Positions 9,206 through 18,374 of a stretch of DNA of 64,000 bases are shown piece after piece. The stretch comes from Algoriphagus sp. (lineage in GTDB: Bacteria > Bacteroidota > Bacteroidia > Cytophagales > Cyclobacteriaceae): assembly GCA_029945945.1 (NCBI GenBank), contig JAQSDM010000005.1, forward strand, positions 1,016,703 through 1,080,702, read 5' to 3'. The notes beneath the pieces are model-generated. The model searched no databases. It was not told where the DNA came from and worked only from the letters and a program-made list of their open reading frames with translations. Every line of letters starts with the position of its first letter. Position 1 is the first letter of the stretch. The position numbers and the translations under genes are program-made.

Positions 9206-11128
9206 TTAACCTTTGGAGATTTCCATGTTAACTGCCTTGCCTTTGATAGTGTTGGTCTTCATTACTCTGATCACCTGATCCGCGTCCTTAGAAGGGACAT
9301 CCACAAAAGAGAAGTTGTCATAAATATCGATTCCTCCGATGCTGCGTCCTGGTACACCAGTTTCACCAGCAATGGCTCCAACGATATCATTTGGTCTGAT
9401 TCTGTCTTTTTTTCCAAGGTTCAGGAATAGACGAGTCATGTTTGGTTCGCGTTCTCTTTCGGTCTTATTTCCTCCGAATTCTCTGTTACCGCCATCTCTG
9501 CTATCACCGAATCTGCTGCTTCCAGCTTCTCTGCTTACGTAGGGTCTTGGAGCACCACTAGCATCTCTGCTTCCAAATTCTCTTGGGGCTGCACCACCGT
9601 CTCTGCTTCCGAATTCTCTTCTTGGAGCTCTTTCACCACCACGGTCGCTGCTTCTTTCGCTGCGTCCGAAACGGTCACCGCCTCTTTCTCCACCACGTCC
9701 GAATCTGTCACCACGTCCGCTGTCACGTCCGCCATCACGGCCTCCGTAGCTGCTTCCGCCTTCTCTTCTTCCACCTTCACGGCTTGCATATTGATCGATA
9801 GCGAAGTCCTGATCTCTCATTTCCTTCACTGCATCGCCCATGTTCATTTTGATCAGGCCAAGAGCGATTTGATCCATTGTCAAACCTTCTGCAAGCATCT
9901 GTCCGATTGTTCCTTCGAAAAATGCGTTGTCTTCTTCTTTAGCCAATACTCTGTAAACATCTTTCACCAATTGAGTCTTTTTCAAGTCAAGAAGTTCAGA
10001 TACTGAAGGAGGAGTCATTTTAGCAATAGTCGCTTTCGTGTATCTCTCAAGATCTCTAAGCTTCATTGTCTCTCTTCTTCCGGTTACAAAGCTGATTGCA
10101 GTTCCTGATTTACCAGCACGACCGGTACGACCGATTCTGTGTACGTAGTATTCTTCGTCCAAAGGAAGGTCGAAATTGAATACTGCCTCTACATTGTCTA
10201 CGTCGATACCACGAGCTGCCACGTCAGTTGCAACTAATACTGAGCACAAACCCTTACGGAATTTACCCATTACTTTATCTCTTTGAGCTTGAGAAAGATC
10301 TCCGTGAAGAGCTTCTGCAAGTACGCCTCTGGCGCCTAACTGCTCAGTCACTTCGTCTGTCATTCTCTTGGTATTACAGAATACCACGCTCAATTGATAT
10401 TGATTTACGTTCATCAAACGAGTCATCAATTCCATTTTCAAAGAAGGCTTTACTTCGTAGTAAACCTGCTCGATGTTTGAAACTGTCAATTCGTTTTTAG
10501 CAACTTTCAGAATCTCAGGGTTTTTCTGATATTTTCTGGTCAAGTCCAGGATTGGCTTAGCCATCGTTGCAGAGAAGAAGACAGTCTGTCTTTCTTCCGG
10601 CATTTCCTGAAGAATTGCTTCGATATCGTCTCTGAAACCCATGTCAAGCATTTCGTCTGCCTCATCCAAAACGATGATTCCGACGTTGTCCAACTTTAAA
10701 GTACCTCTGCTCATGTGGTCTTGTACACGACCTGGAGTTCCAACAACAATCTGAACGCCTTTTTTCAAGACTCTGATTTGTCTGTCGATTGATTCACCAC
10801 CGTAGATAGCTACTGAGTTGATCGCTCTGTGATACTTGGCTAGTTTTTGAATTTCTCCTTCTACTTGTACCGCAAGTTCGCGGGTTGGGCAAAGGATGAT
10901 CGCTTGTGGTCTATTGAAGTCCGGATCTACCAGATCAATAATAGGAATAGCGAAAGCTGCAGTCTTACCAGTACCGGTTTGAGCCTGTCCGATGACATCT
11001 CTACCTTGTAATAGGAAAGGAATAGCTTGTGATTGAATTGGAGAAGGTTGGGTATAGCCCATCTCTTCCACTGCCCGAATGATTTCTTCCGAAATCCCCA
11101 GGTCTGAGAATTTTTGTATTTGATCCAT
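9206..11128 (-). CDS. deaD: DEAD-box ATP-dependent RNA helicase with RGG tail and DbpA-like RNA-binding domain
   Basis: RNA helicase of the DeaD/CsdA type, 640 residues. Q motif near residue 28, Walker A AQTGTGKT at 49-56, DEAD box, SAT motif and HRIGRTGRAG are all present, so the RecA-like core is intact. Residues of about 450-555 form a low-complexity Arg/Gly/Ser/Asp-rich tail with many RGG, GGR and SRD repeats. The last 75 residues (from TRLFLNLGKKDRIRP) resemble the DbpA RNA-binding domain. Likely role: unwinding structured rRNA and mRNA in ribosome assembly or at low temperature. It is monocistronic, with its own promoter, a structured leader and a terminator. The RGG segment produces long spurious open frames on both strands. 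Confidence 0.95.
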   Translation of the reverse strand: MDQIQKFSDLGISEEIIRAVEEMGYTQPSPIQSQAIPFLLQGRDVIGQAQTGTGKTAAFAIPIIDLVDPDFNRPQAIILCPTRELAVQVEGEIQKLAKYHRAINSVAIYGGESIDRQIRVLKKGVQIVVGTPGRVQDHMSRGTLKLDNVGIIVLDEADEMLDMGFRDDIEAILQEMPEERQTVFFSATMAKPILDLTRKYQKNPEILKVAKNELTVSNIEQVYYEVKPSLKMELMTRLMNVNQYQLSVVFCNTKRMTDEVTEQLGARGVLAEALHGDLSQAQRDKVMGKFRKGLCSVLVATDVAARGIDVDNVEAVFNFDLPLDEEYYVHRIGRTGRAGKSGTAISFVTGRRETMKLRDLERYTKATIAKMTPPSVSELLDLKKTQLVKDVYRVLAKEEDNAFFEGTIGQMLAEGLTMDQIALGLIKMNMGDAVKEMRDQDFAIDQYASREGGRREGGSSYGGRDGGRDSGRGDRFGRGGERGGDRFGRSERSSDRGGERAPRREFGSRDGGAAPREFGSRDASGAPRPYVSREAGSSRFGDSRDGGNREFGGNKTEREREPNMTRLFLNLGKKDRIRPNDIVGAIAGETGVPGRSIGGIDIYDNFSFVDVPSKDADQVIRVMKTNTIKGKAVNMEISKG

Positions 11129-11132
11129 GATG

Positions 11133-11193
11133 TTTCCTTACTTTTCTTGCCATGTCTCCCAATGAATATCCCAGACAAGCGACAGTAAGGAAA
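11133..11193 (-). promoter_or_regulatory. Leader hairpin that can cover the deaD ribosome binding site
   Basis: A perfect 10-bp inverted repeat (11133-11142 and 11184-11193, 41 nt apart) lies in the untranslated leader of the helicase mRNA. The arm next to the gene contains AAGGAAA, the only Shine-Dalgarno-like sequence before the ATG at 11128. Inside is a shorter GTCT/AGAC pairing (around 11153-11175). Folding would hide the ribosome site, and opening it would allow translation; that control is inference. Confidence 0.6.
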
Positions 11194-11233
11194 TTCACGG
11201 CTAGAAAAATGTTCTATGTCTTATTGACGGGTG

Positions 11234-11264
11234 CAAAAGTAGGTAAAGATATTTTGATATCCAA
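11234..11264 (-). promoter_or_regulatory. Bacteroidota-type promoter of deaD
   Basis: On the minus strand TACTTTTG (11241 down to 11234) matches the -7 box TAnnTTTG exactly, and TTG lies 20 bp upstream (11264 down to 11262), as in the -33/-7 promoter of Bacteroidota. Transcription would begin near 11228 and give a leader of about 100 nt. Confidence 0.6.
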
Positions 11265-11521
11265 GCAATGCTTCAATGTTTTTAGAATATTCGTGATAAT
11301 TAACAGCTTTTAAGAGTACTATATTTGGTTTAGGGCTTTTTGGATACAGATTACGGGAGAATAAATTAAAAAAAAAAAGAAGGGATTGAAGTGCATTTCA
11401 ATGGAGATTTAGACGGTTTTCATTCCATCAATCTGTTTTGGAGCCCAATAATAATTCTGATTTATCAGAACGATTTCAACTGTATTATCCTCAACTTTTT
11501 TCCTGAAACCTGAATAAAGTT
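11265..11521. other. Intergenic DNA upstream of the deaD promoter
   Basis: AT-rich sequence with an A-tract near 11367-11379. It lies between the helicase promoter and the end of the queuosine-transporter gene. No gene, terminator with a clear stem or repeat was recognised. Confidence 0.5.
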
Positions 11522-12316
11522 TTACAGAAAAGCGCGATCGGTTGATGCCTCGTTGCTCATTTCGTCTGCCAATTCTTTCCCCAAATACTTGTCAATTAAA
11601 CCGTGAGCAAGATATAAAAGAGGTGTCAGGAGAACTGCAACGGAGAACTTATAGACGTAATTAATCAGTCCAACTGCCACTATTTGACTGATACTCCAAT
11701 TGCCGAAAACATAAAAAGCGATTCCCAGCACTACGAAAGAGTCAAAAAACTGTGAAACAAGGGTTGATCCAGTAGCTCGAAGCCAGATCATTTTGGGCCC
11801 GGTGACCGCTCTGAGCCTTTGAAATACAAAAACATCTATCAATTGACCCAGCAAGAATGCAGTCAAAGAGCCCAATATGATCCCTAAACCTTGTCGGAAA
11901 ATCGTGTTGAAAGCGTAACTGATATCAAATTTACTCCCATCCGGCGTGGTGGAGTTGACTTCCAGCCAGAAATCGGCCGGAGTCAGAACAGTCACGAGGC
12001 TGATGACCAAAAAAGCGTAGGTAATTAATCCGGCTGTCAGAAAGCTAATTTTTTTCACTCCTTTTTTGCCGAAATACTCATTGATAATATCAGTAGTAAT
12101 AAATACAACGGGCCATATCACAGCCCCTGCGGTCAGGTTGAAATCGAGAATGTATTCTCCAAAAAATGACCAATTGACCGGCTCAAAGCCAAAAGTTTTT
12201 TCGGCAGAGAAGATCTTGACGCCAATGATTTCTGCCAGGATAGCATTGGTGAGAAATATGCTCCCGAGGATGATGAATAGGTTTGTCTTGCGCGAATTTT
12301 GAGTTTTATTCATCAT
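11522..12316 (-). CDS. yhhQ: Queuosine precursor transporter (YhhQ/VUT family)
   Basis: Integral membrane protein of 264 residues of the YhhQ (DUF165/VUT) family, thought to import queuosine precursors such as preQ0/preQ1 for tRNA modification. About six hydrophobic helices; family landmarks include FITTDIINEYFGKKGVKK, LLGQLIDVFVFQRL and GSTLVSQFFDSFVV. It overlaps the rnz stop by 4 bp, so it is the last gene of the purC-STAS-rnz-yhhQ operon. No preQ1 riboswitch is visible, as expected for an internal operon gene. Confidence 0.9.
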   Translation of the reverse strand: MMNKTQNSRKTNLFIILGSIFLTNAILAEIIGVKIFSAEKTFGFEPVNWSFFGEYILDFNLTAGAVIWPVVFITTDIINEYFGKKGVKKISFLTAGLITYAFLVISLVTVLTPADFWLEVNSTTPDGSKFDISYAFNTIFRQGLGIILGSLTAFLLGQLIDVFVFQRLRAVTGPKMIWLRATGSTLVSQFFDSFVVLGIAFYVFGNWSISQIVAVGLINYVYKFSVAVLLTPLLYLAHGLIDKYLGKELADEMSNEASTDRAFL

Positions 12317-13230
12317 AGAGCATAAGTTTGACCTTCTTCACTGAGAATTGTTTCCGGAAAAAACACTTGCGCCTCGGCAAGCATTGGCTCCAAATGCACA
12401 TAACGTGAAGAGAAATGTCCCAAAAGTAATTTTTTCACGCCACTCATGTTGGCGATTTTGGCGGCTTGAGAGCTTGTGCTGTGGAAGGTGTCCGCTGCTC
12501 TTTTTTCATCCGAATCCATGAAAGTAGATTCATGATAAAGCAAATCAACTCCTGAAATGTATTGCGCCAGTTCGGGATCAAAGATCGTGTCTGAGCAAAA
12601 TGCATATGTCCGCATGGGGGGAAGGGGATAGGTGTACTCCTCTAGCGAATAAGTTTTACCGGAAGAATCTTTGTAATTCTCCCCTTTTCGAAGACTTTGA
12701 ATTGCCTCAAGAGGTGCAGGTGATGCCCTGAGTTTTTCTTTGATCAAACTTCTATAGCCAGGTTTTTCTTTGATCAGGAAACCAGTGGTTGGCAATCGAT
12801 GCTTCATTGGGAAGCTGAAAACATCTATTCCGGGCAAATTCAATACTAAATTGAATCCAGAAGGATCAGTTTTTATAAAGGTTAACGGGTAACCAAGTTT
12901 GGTATTACTCCAGCGGAAATTTGTGATGATGATTTCGTCCAGGCCCTGAGGACCGAATATGGTCAGAGGCTTAGAGCGCTTGGCGAGGTTGTAACTGGAA
13001 AGCAATCCAACCAAACCCAGGTAATGATCTCCATGGAGATGACTGATAAAAATATGAGTGATTCGGGAAGACTTAACCTTGTATTTTCTGAGCTGAATCT
13101 GCGTTCCCTCTCCGCAATCCAGGAGCAAGAGCTCCTGGCCATAGCGGATCACCTGTGAGGTATGATTTCTTCCGTGCACCGGAATAGAAGAGGTGTTTCC
13201 CAGTATTGTTACTTCAAACTCAGGAATCAA
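12313..13230 (-). CDS. rnz: Ribonuclease Z
   Basis: tRNA 3'-processing endonuclease, 305 residues, metallo-beta-lactamase fold. The zinc motif HLHGDH is at residues 64-69, preceded by LLLDCGEGTQIQLRKYK; later ligands are in FCSDT, LYHEST and LLGHFSSRY. Length and motifs fit the bacterial short form. Overlaps both neighbours by 4 bp (STAS gene upstream, yhhQ downstream), so the three are translationally linked. Confidence 0.96.
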   Translation of the reverse strand: MIPEFEVTILGNTSSIPVHGRNHTSQVIRYGQELLLLDCGEGTQIQLRKYKVKSSRITHIFISHLHGDHYLGLVGLLSSYNLAKRSKPLTIFGPQGLDEIIITNFRWSNTKLGYPLTFIKTDPSGFNLVLNLPGIDVFSFPMKHRLPTTGFLIKEKPGYRSLIKEKLRASPAPLEAIQSLRKGENYKDSSGKTYSLEEYTYPLPPMRTYAFCSDTIFDPELAQYISGVDLLYHESTFMDSDEKRAADTFHSTSSQAAKIANMSGVKKLLLGHFSSRYVHLEPMLAEAQVFFPETILSEEGQTYAL

Positions 13231-13607
13231 CCTTCGCTTTCCCCTTCAGCCCCACCATTAATTGCATGCATGAAAATCGCCTCACCTGCTTCTTCGAGTG
13301 TGGTAACAAGGTTTAGCTTTTTGTCGAGCATAGAGATTTTCAAAAGCTTCATGACGTGATCCTGAACTCCGGAAATCACGAAAATTCCGCCAATTCTGCT
13401 GAATTCTCTGTCACCTACCAAAAGTGCACTTAAACCGCTCGAATCAACATATTTCACCTGAGCCATATCCAAAACAAGGTTTCCAAAACCTTCTGCATGG
13501 ATTGTCAAAAGTTCTGATTTCAATTTCGGAGCTAATAGTGAATCCAGTTTTTCCTCCAGTGGAGTGAAAATAACGTACTGTTCTTTTTTATCAATTGAGT
13601 ATTTCAT
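13227..13607 (-). CDS. STAS-domain anti-sigma factor antagonist-like protein
   Basis: Single STAS domain of 126 residues like SpoIIAA/RsbV. The phosphorylatable serine motif is intact in KYVDSSGLSALLVG (Ser 56 or 57). Such proteins bind an anti-sigma kinase in the dephosphorylated state. No partner kinase (RsbW/SpoIIAB) or phosphatase is in the window, so its circuit is unknown. It stands 19 bp after purC and overlaps rnz by 4 bp. The last residues are acidic and Gly-rich and probably disordered. Confidence 0.88.
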   Translation of the reverse strand: MKYSIDKKEQYVIFTPLEEKLDSLLAPKLKSELLTIHAEGFGNLVLDMAQVKYVDSSGLSALLVGDREFSRIGGIFVISGVQDHVMKLLKISMLDKKLNLVTTLEEAGEAIFMHAINGGAEGESEG

Positions 13608-13626
13608 AGTCGTTTTTATTGTTGGT

Positions 13627-14565
13627 TTAATCTAAGTGTGCAAGAATTGCTTTTTCAATTCGAGCTTCAATTTCATCTGTATTTGCTTTGTGGAATTTTT
13701 CGCCGGTGATTTTTTCGAACAGCTCAATATAGCGATCAGAGATGCTTTCTACAATTTCGTCAGTCATTTCCGGCACAGTTTGCCCTTCCTTTCCCTGAAA
13801 ACCATTTGCGATCAGCCATTGTCTCACAAATTCCTTCGAAAGCTGCTTTTGAGGTACTCCTTTTTCTTGATTTTCTTCGTAGCCTTCCGCATAGAAATAT
13901 CTGGATGAATCAGGCGTGTGTATTTCGTCAATCAACAGGATTTCGCTACCAAATTTTCCAAATTCATATTTCGTGTCTACCAAGATCAGGCCCATTTCAG
14001 CAGCCATTTCCTGGCCTCTTTTGAAAAGTGCCCGCGTGTATTTCTCAAGTACTGCGTAATCAGAAGCACTTACGATTCCCTGAGCAAGGATTTCTTCTTT
14101 GGAAATATCTTCATCGTGACCCTCGCCAGCTTTGGTAGTGGGAGTGATGATAGGCTCTGGGAATTGGTCATTTTCTCGCATGTTCTCCGGCATAGCGACA
14201 CCACAAAGCATTCTTTTCCCTGCGGAATATTCTCTTGCAGCATGCCCTGCCATGTAGCCGCGGATTACCATTTCCACTTTGAAAGGATCACATCGCTTTC
14301 CGATGGTGACATTTGGATCCGGAATTGAAGTTACCCAGTTGGGAACAATGTCGGAAGTTGCTTTCAGGAATTTTGCTGCAATCTGATTCAGAACCTGACC
14401 TTTGTAAGGAATTGGTCGGGGAAGTACCACGTCAAAAGCCGAAATCCTGTCAGAAGCGACCACTACGAGTTCTTTTTCGAAGATATAAACATCCCGCACT
14501 TTCCCTTTGTAAAACCCCACTTGTCCGGGGAATTGAAAATGGGTTTCCTTTATCGCTTTGCTCAT
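13627..14565 (-). CDS. purC: Phosphoribosylaminoimidazole-succinocarboxamide synthase
   Basis: SAICAR synthetase, 312 residues, ATP-dependent ligation of aspartate to CAIR in purine synthesis. Motifs: [29 protein letters not shown] near the N terminus, [29 protein letters not shown] and [14 protein letters not shown]. It is of the longer (about 300-residue) subtype. First gene of the four-gene minus-strand operon; the MORN-like gene upstream is separated by 59 bp. Confidence 0.96.
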   Translation of the reverse strand: MSKAIKETHFQFPGQVGFYKGKVRDVYIFEKELVVVASDRISAFDVVLPRPIPYKGQVLNQIAAKFLKATSDIVPNWVTSIPDPNVTIGKRCDPFKVEMVIRGYMAGHAAREYSAGKRMLCGVAMPENMRENDQFPEPIITPTTKAGEGHDEDISKEEILAQGIVSASDYAVLEKYTRALFKRGQEMAAEMGLILVDTKYEFGKFGSEILLIDEIHTPDSSRYFYAEGYEENQEKGVPQKQLSKEFVRQWLIANGFQGKEGQTVPEMTDEIVESISDRYIELFEKITGEKFHKANTDEIEARIEKAILAHLD

Positions 14566-14624
14566 GCTGAAATAGTTTTGGCAAAAATAGAAAAAGCTTT
14601 CCCTTTCTGCCTTTCGCTTCTTGT

Positions 14625-15710
14625 TTATTTATTGATTTTGTTGCCCTTTTCGTAAGTCTCGGTTCTGGTCAGGTTTCCGTCTTCATCGAAGTACTGTCTG
14701 ATTCCATCCATTTTTCCATTCACATAGGTGAATACCTCCTCAAGTGTACCATTTTCTCTGAAAATCCGAACTTCACCTTCCGGCAGATCCGCCAGGTATT
14801 TCACTTCGAAATTGAGCTGGCCATTTTCATGAAAATTGATTTCTGAAAGCAGAATTCCCTTCGAATCATAAATTGCTTTTTGACGAACGGTTCCACTGGA
14901 ATAAAATCTTTCCGTTGGCTGGATTGGAATTCCTTTCTTGTAAACTGCTTTTTCACGAATCTCTCCGCTCGAATAATATTCAAGTCGCTCACCCTCGGGA
15001 AGACCTTTTATGTAATTCCCTCTTCTTTCCGGATTACCGTTCGGGTAATTCAATTCATAAACGCCATTCAAAATGCCTTCGAAATAATCTCGAACAGACT
15101 GAATAGTTCCATCCGGAAAATATCTTGTTTCACGACCTTCAAGAACTCCGCTTTTATAATGGACTGAGTAGGTAAGCTGTCCATTTTCTGCAAATTCTTC
15201 GAAAAGCCCATTGTACCTTCCCGCAGAGAAATTCACTTTTGATTTCAATTTGCCGGATTCATAATAGGTTTGACTCAGCCCATTCGGCTTATTGTTTTGG
15301 AAATTGGTTCGGTCGCTGACCTGTCCCGAAGGGAAATAGGTGATTACTTCTCCCTGAAGTTCATTATTGATAAAAGTAGATTCCTGTTGAAGAGCGCCTC
15401 CTGGGAAAAAGCTTTTGGAAACTCCCGATCTCTCATTATTTACAAATGGAATAGTGCGAACCGTATCACCAGTTTCCGGATCGAGATCGACAAACAAGCC
15501 ATTTCGTTGGTTGTTTGCCAGCATTCCTATTTGGGTGAGTTTTCCTTCTTCGTCAAATCGTTTGATGATTCCTTCTGCTTTTCCATTTACCCGAATGTAG
15601 ATTTCTTTCAAAAGCCTGGATTCATCGTCGTAATACGTACGAATGGTATCCTGACCTATTCCGGCTTTTGCAAAAAATAAGAGACAGAAGAAGGTTACCA
15701 GATATTTCAT
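14625..15710 (-). CDS. Secreted MORN-like repeat protein (YwqK family)
   Basis: Protein of 361 residues with a signal peptide (cleavage expected after about residue 19, before QDTIRTYYD). The rest is about a dozen repeats of roughly 22-24 residues built on the pattern YxxGxLxxExxFxNGxxxGxxxxYxxxG, typical of the MORN_2/YwqK family that databases label as a toxin-antitoxin antitoxin. The signal peptide argues for an envelope or extracellular role here and not an antitoxin role. No adjacent toxin is visible. The repeats are regular with no break. Confidence 0.85.
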   Translation of the reverse strand: MKYLVTFFCLLFFAKAGIGQDTIRTYYDDESRLLKEIYIRVNGKAEGIIKRFDEEGKLTQIGMLANNQRNGLFVDLDPETGDTVRTIPFVNNERSGVSKSFFPGGALQQESTFINNELQGEVITYFPSGQVSDRTNFQNNKPNGLSQTYYESGKLKSKVNFSAGRYNGLFEEFAENGQLTYSVHYKSGVLEGRETRYFPDGTIQSVRDYFEGILNGVYELNYPNGNPERRGNYIKGLPEGERLEYYSSGEIREKAVYKKGIPIQPTERFYSSGTVRQKAIYDSKGILLSEINFHENGQLNFEVKYLADLPEGEVRIFRENGTLEEVFTYVNGKMDGIRQYFDEDGNLTRTETYEKGNKINK

Positions 15711-15725
15711 TCGGGGGAAGAAAAA

Positions 15726-15750
15726 TCCTCAAGATTTTAATTCTTGAGGA
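15726..15750 (-). terminator. Terminator downstream of thiolase gene
   Basis: Perfect 9-bp stem (15726-15734 with 15742-15750), 7-nt loop, followed on the minus strand by a T-run. Located 15 bp downstream of the thiolase stop. Confidence 0.8.
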
Positions 15751-15764
15751 TATATTTTGAGTGT

Positions 15765-16946
15765 TTATAGTTTTTCGATGACCATTGCCGAAGCTCCGCC
15801 ACCGCCATTACAAATTGCTGCAACACCGATTTTTCCTGATTTTTGGTGAAGGACAGAATTTAGCGTTGTGATAATTCTGGCGCCCGAAGCTCCGAGTGGA
15901 TGACCAAGTGAAACTGCTCCGCCAAAGACATTGAGTTTGTCGTTGTCCAGATTAAGTTGTCTTTGATTGGCTAAAGCTACAGCAGCGAAAGCCTCGTTGA
16001 TTTCATAATAATCGATATCAGCTTCAGTCAAACCTGCATGCTTGATTGCCTTTGGGATTGCCAAAGCAGGTGCGGTGGTGAACCAAAGCGGATCGGTGGC
16101 TGCGTCTGCAAATCCTCTGATTTTTGCCAGTGGCTTTAATCCAAGTTCTTCCATTTTTTCCTTGCTCATCAACACCAAAGCTGATGCTCCGTCATTCATA
16201 GTGGAAGCATTCGCAGCAGTGACAGTTCCGTCCTTTTCAAAAACAGGTTTCAAAGAAGGAATCTTGTCAAACATTACTTGTTTGAATTCTTCATCCTCCT
16301 CGATCAAAATCGTCTCGCCTTTTCTTCCCTGCAATTCAACAGGAATTACTTCGTCTTTGAAGTAGCCTTTTGCCCAGGATTCTGCAGATCGCTGATAGGA
16401 TTGAATCGCATAGGCATCTTGCTCTTCGCGGGTGATTTTCATTTCCCGGGCAGTGTTATCCGCACAGTTTCCCATCGGGAATTTATAGTAGGCTTCGAAA
16501 AGACCGTCTTTCACCAATCCGTCAACCAATTCTGCGTTACCGTATTTATAGCCAAATCTTGCTTTTGGGACATAAAATGGCACATTCGACATACTTTCCA
16601 TTCCGCCGGCCACTACCACGTCGTTGATACCAAGCATGATGGATTGAGCTCCCAACATGACAGCTTTCATTCCGGATGCGCAAACTTTATTGATGGTGGT
16701 GCAAGGGACATTGTATCCGACCCCTGCTCCGATAGAAGCTTGTCGGGCTGGTGCTTGTCCAAGATTTGCTGAAAGGACATTTCCCATGAAAACTTCCTGC
16801 ACTTCTTCTGCCTTGACATCGGCTTTTTTGAGTGCTCCTTTGATGGCTATGCTTCCAAGTTCGATTGCGGTCATTCCGGAGAGCTTACCTCCAAAACTTC
16901 CCAGCGGTGTGCGAACTGCAGAAACGATGTAGACTTCTTTGGTCAT
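15765..16946 (-). CDS. Acetyl-CoA C-acyltransferase (thiolase)
   Basis: Thiolase of 393 residues, tetrameric biosynthetic/degradative type. The acyl-accepting Cys lies in NKVCASGMKA (Cys 89); the other catalytic parts are INEAFAAVALA, GHPLGASGAR (His) and CNGGGGASAMVIE (second Cys). Reaction: two acetyl-CoA to acetoacetyl-CoA or the reverse. It could work with the HMG-CoA lyase-like enzyme (5.5 kb) in ketone-body or leucine metabolism, but the genes are not linked in an operon. Confidence 0.95.
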   Translation of the reverse strand: MTKEVYIVSAVRTPLGSFGGKLSGMTAIELGSIAIKGALKKADVKAEEVQEVFMGNVLSANLGQAPARQASIGAGVGYNVPCTTINKVCASGMKAVMLGAQSIMLGINDVVVAGGMESMSNVPFYVPKARFGYKYGNAELVDGLVKDGLFEAYYKFPMGNCADNTAREMKITREEQDAYAIQSYQRSAESWAKGYFKDEVIPVELQGRKGETILIEEDEEFKQVMFDKIPSLKPVFEKDGTVTAANASTMNDGASALVLMSKEKMEELGLKPLAKIRGFADAATDPLWFTTAPALAIPKAIKHAGLTEADIDYYEINEAFAAVALANQRQLNLDNDKLNVFGGAVSLGHPLGASGARIITTLNSVLHQKSGKIGVAAICNGGGGASAMVIEKL

Positions 16947-17115
16947 GATTCTATTTGGGTTTGTTGGGTCAGTTTATTAGTAATTATGTTATTCAAAAAA
17001 GAGCCATTGGAATCCAGATTTTTCGAATTGAGAGAGGTAACTTTCAAAATCTGCCTAGGCCTTCGGTAGTCCGTTATTTCTTCTTCCTACATCCTACTTC
17101 CTACTTCCGTCTCTC

Positions 17116-17742
17116 TTACCAATCCGGTAATCCCCGTTTCGGTTTCTCAGTAGGCTTCTTTTTATTTTGCTGAATGTATCGAAGCTCGGCAGCATTCATG
17201 CTTTCCAAAATCTGAGAAGCTTGCTCCGGAGTCAGATTCATAGCTTTCAGCTTTTCTTTAAAAGCTTCCATTGCTTTTTGCTTGTCGGCCAGATCAGCAT
17301 CCATTTGGTCATTGGCACCTTCTTCGGCAGGATCCTGACTTTGTTCCGTTGGATTGCCAGACTGAGATTCTTTTGCTTTATCCTCTTCGGTTTTTTCTCC
17401 GTCTTTTTGCTGCTCGTCCTGCTTACCTTCCTCGCCCTGACTTTTCTGGTCTTGCTTCTGGTCCTGCTGTTCCTGATTTTGCTTATCCTGTTGCTCTTTA
17501 TTTTCCTGCTCTTCCTCTTCTTCTTTTTCCTTTTCAAGTTTTTCTTTCAAGGCCTGAAGCTTTGCATCACCGGGAAATTTTCCCAACCCCTCATTCACAG
17601 ATTGTAATGCCTGATCTTTGTCGGTTTTGACGTAAGATCTTGCTGCCCGATTGAAGAAATCACCGGCAGTCTGAGCCTGAAGTGAGTTTAAACCAAGGCA
17701 AATGAAAATTCCCAGAAATAAGGCTATTCTATTTTTCATCAA
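17116..17742 (-). CDS. Bat operon Glu/Gln/Lys-rich secreted protein (BatC-like C-terminal part)
   Basis: Protein of 208 residues with signal peptide (cleavage after LQAQ, about residue 24), a short TPR-like segment (residues 28-65), then a long low-complexity Glu/Gln/Lys/Asp stretch (about 66-145), and a conserved C-terminal tail with TPEQASQILESMNAAELRYI and a final LPDW. The composition and end resemble BatC-type proteins of Bacteroidota. It overlaps the preceding TPR gene by 14 bp and is the last gene of the operon. Low-complexity coding gives long spurious frames on the other strand. Confidence 0.75.
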   Translation of the reverse strand: MMKNRIALFLGIFICLGLNSLQAQTAGDFFNRAARSYVKTDKDQALQSVNEGLGKFPGDAKLQALKEKLEKEKEEEEEQENKEQQDKQNQEQQDQKQDQKSQGEEGKQDEQQKDGEKTEEDKAKESQSGNPTEQSQDPAEEGANDQMDADLADKQKAMEAFKEKLKAMNLTPEQASQILESMNAAELRYIQQNKKKPTEKPKRGLPDW

Positions 17743-18373
17743 TTTCGACGACTTCTGTTAGACTAGTAATAAACTCCTGGTAAGCGGCAACAGTTTCATC
17801 CTGCTGCAATGCTTCGTTCAATAAATTGAGCGCATCCTTGAATCGGAATTGCTCCACCAGTCGGTCGGCTTCTGCTTTTTTGCGCTTCGCAAATTCTGAA
17901 GGCTCAGGTTTGTTCGGGTCCTGATTTTTACGCTCCTCGTCTCTTTGCAGCCATCTGGCCAACATTTCATAATTGTATCTCGCTACTTCATTCAATGGAT
18001 CCTGGATCAGCGCGGATTGGAATTTGCTCAAAGCAGCTTCGTATTCCTGTTTGGTTCCGATGATCACACCACCCTGATTATATGCAAACGAAGCAAGTAG
18101 CTTATTCGGTGTTACCGATGTTTTATCATAATAGCCTGCTGCCTCATCCGGCTTTTCAGAATGGTGGTAGCTAAGGCCCAGATCGAAATCCAATTCAGCA
18201 GAACTGTATTGAAATTCCTCCACAAGGGCAAGATGGTTTTTTACAGACTCCTCATATTTAGCCTCAGCATAACTGTCAGCAGCCGTATCAATCGCGAGGT
18301 TTAACCTCGAAACCCGCGTCCAGGAAGCAGGAATCAAAAGAAAAACAGCCATAAAAACTTTGCTCCAGCTCAT
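17729..18373 (-). CDS. TPR-repeat protein of Bat (aerotolerance) operon
   Basis: Protein of 214 residues with an N-terminal hydrophobic segment and TPR-like repeats (about residues 30-150 and 170-200). The start lies 1 bp after the vWA gene stop and the end overlaps the next gene by 14 bp. Position between a BatB-like vWA protein and a BatC-like tail suggests a structural or scaffold role at the inner membrane. No catalytic motif is seen. Confidence 0.78.
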   Translation of the reverse strand: MSWSKVFMAVFLLIPASWTRVSRLNLAIDTAADSYAEAKYEESVKNHLALVEEFQYSSAELDFDLGLSYHHSEKPDEAAGYYDKTSVTPNKLLASFAYNQGGVIIGTKQEYEAALSKFQSALIQDPLNEVARYNYEMLARWLQRDEERKNQDPNKPEPSEFAKRKKAEADRLVEQFRFKDALNLLNEALQQDETVAAYQEFITSLTEVVEIDEK

Positions 18374-18374
18374 C

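Noticed and set aside
9535..9801. Open frames on both strands in the helicase tail.
   Set aside because: They arise from repeated codons for Arg, Gly and Ser in the RGG region; no start signals.
11001..11198. Short frame starting ATGGCAAGAAAAG upstream of and overlapping deaD.
   Set aside because: It runs out of frame into deaD with no ribosome site of its own; a leader-peptide role cannot be excluded but has no support.
17167..17630. Long plus-strand frames rich in Leu/Phe or Pro.
   Set aside because: They are antisense to the Glu/Gln/Lys-rich coding region of the Bat-type protein; the hydrophobic look is a by-product of that composition.
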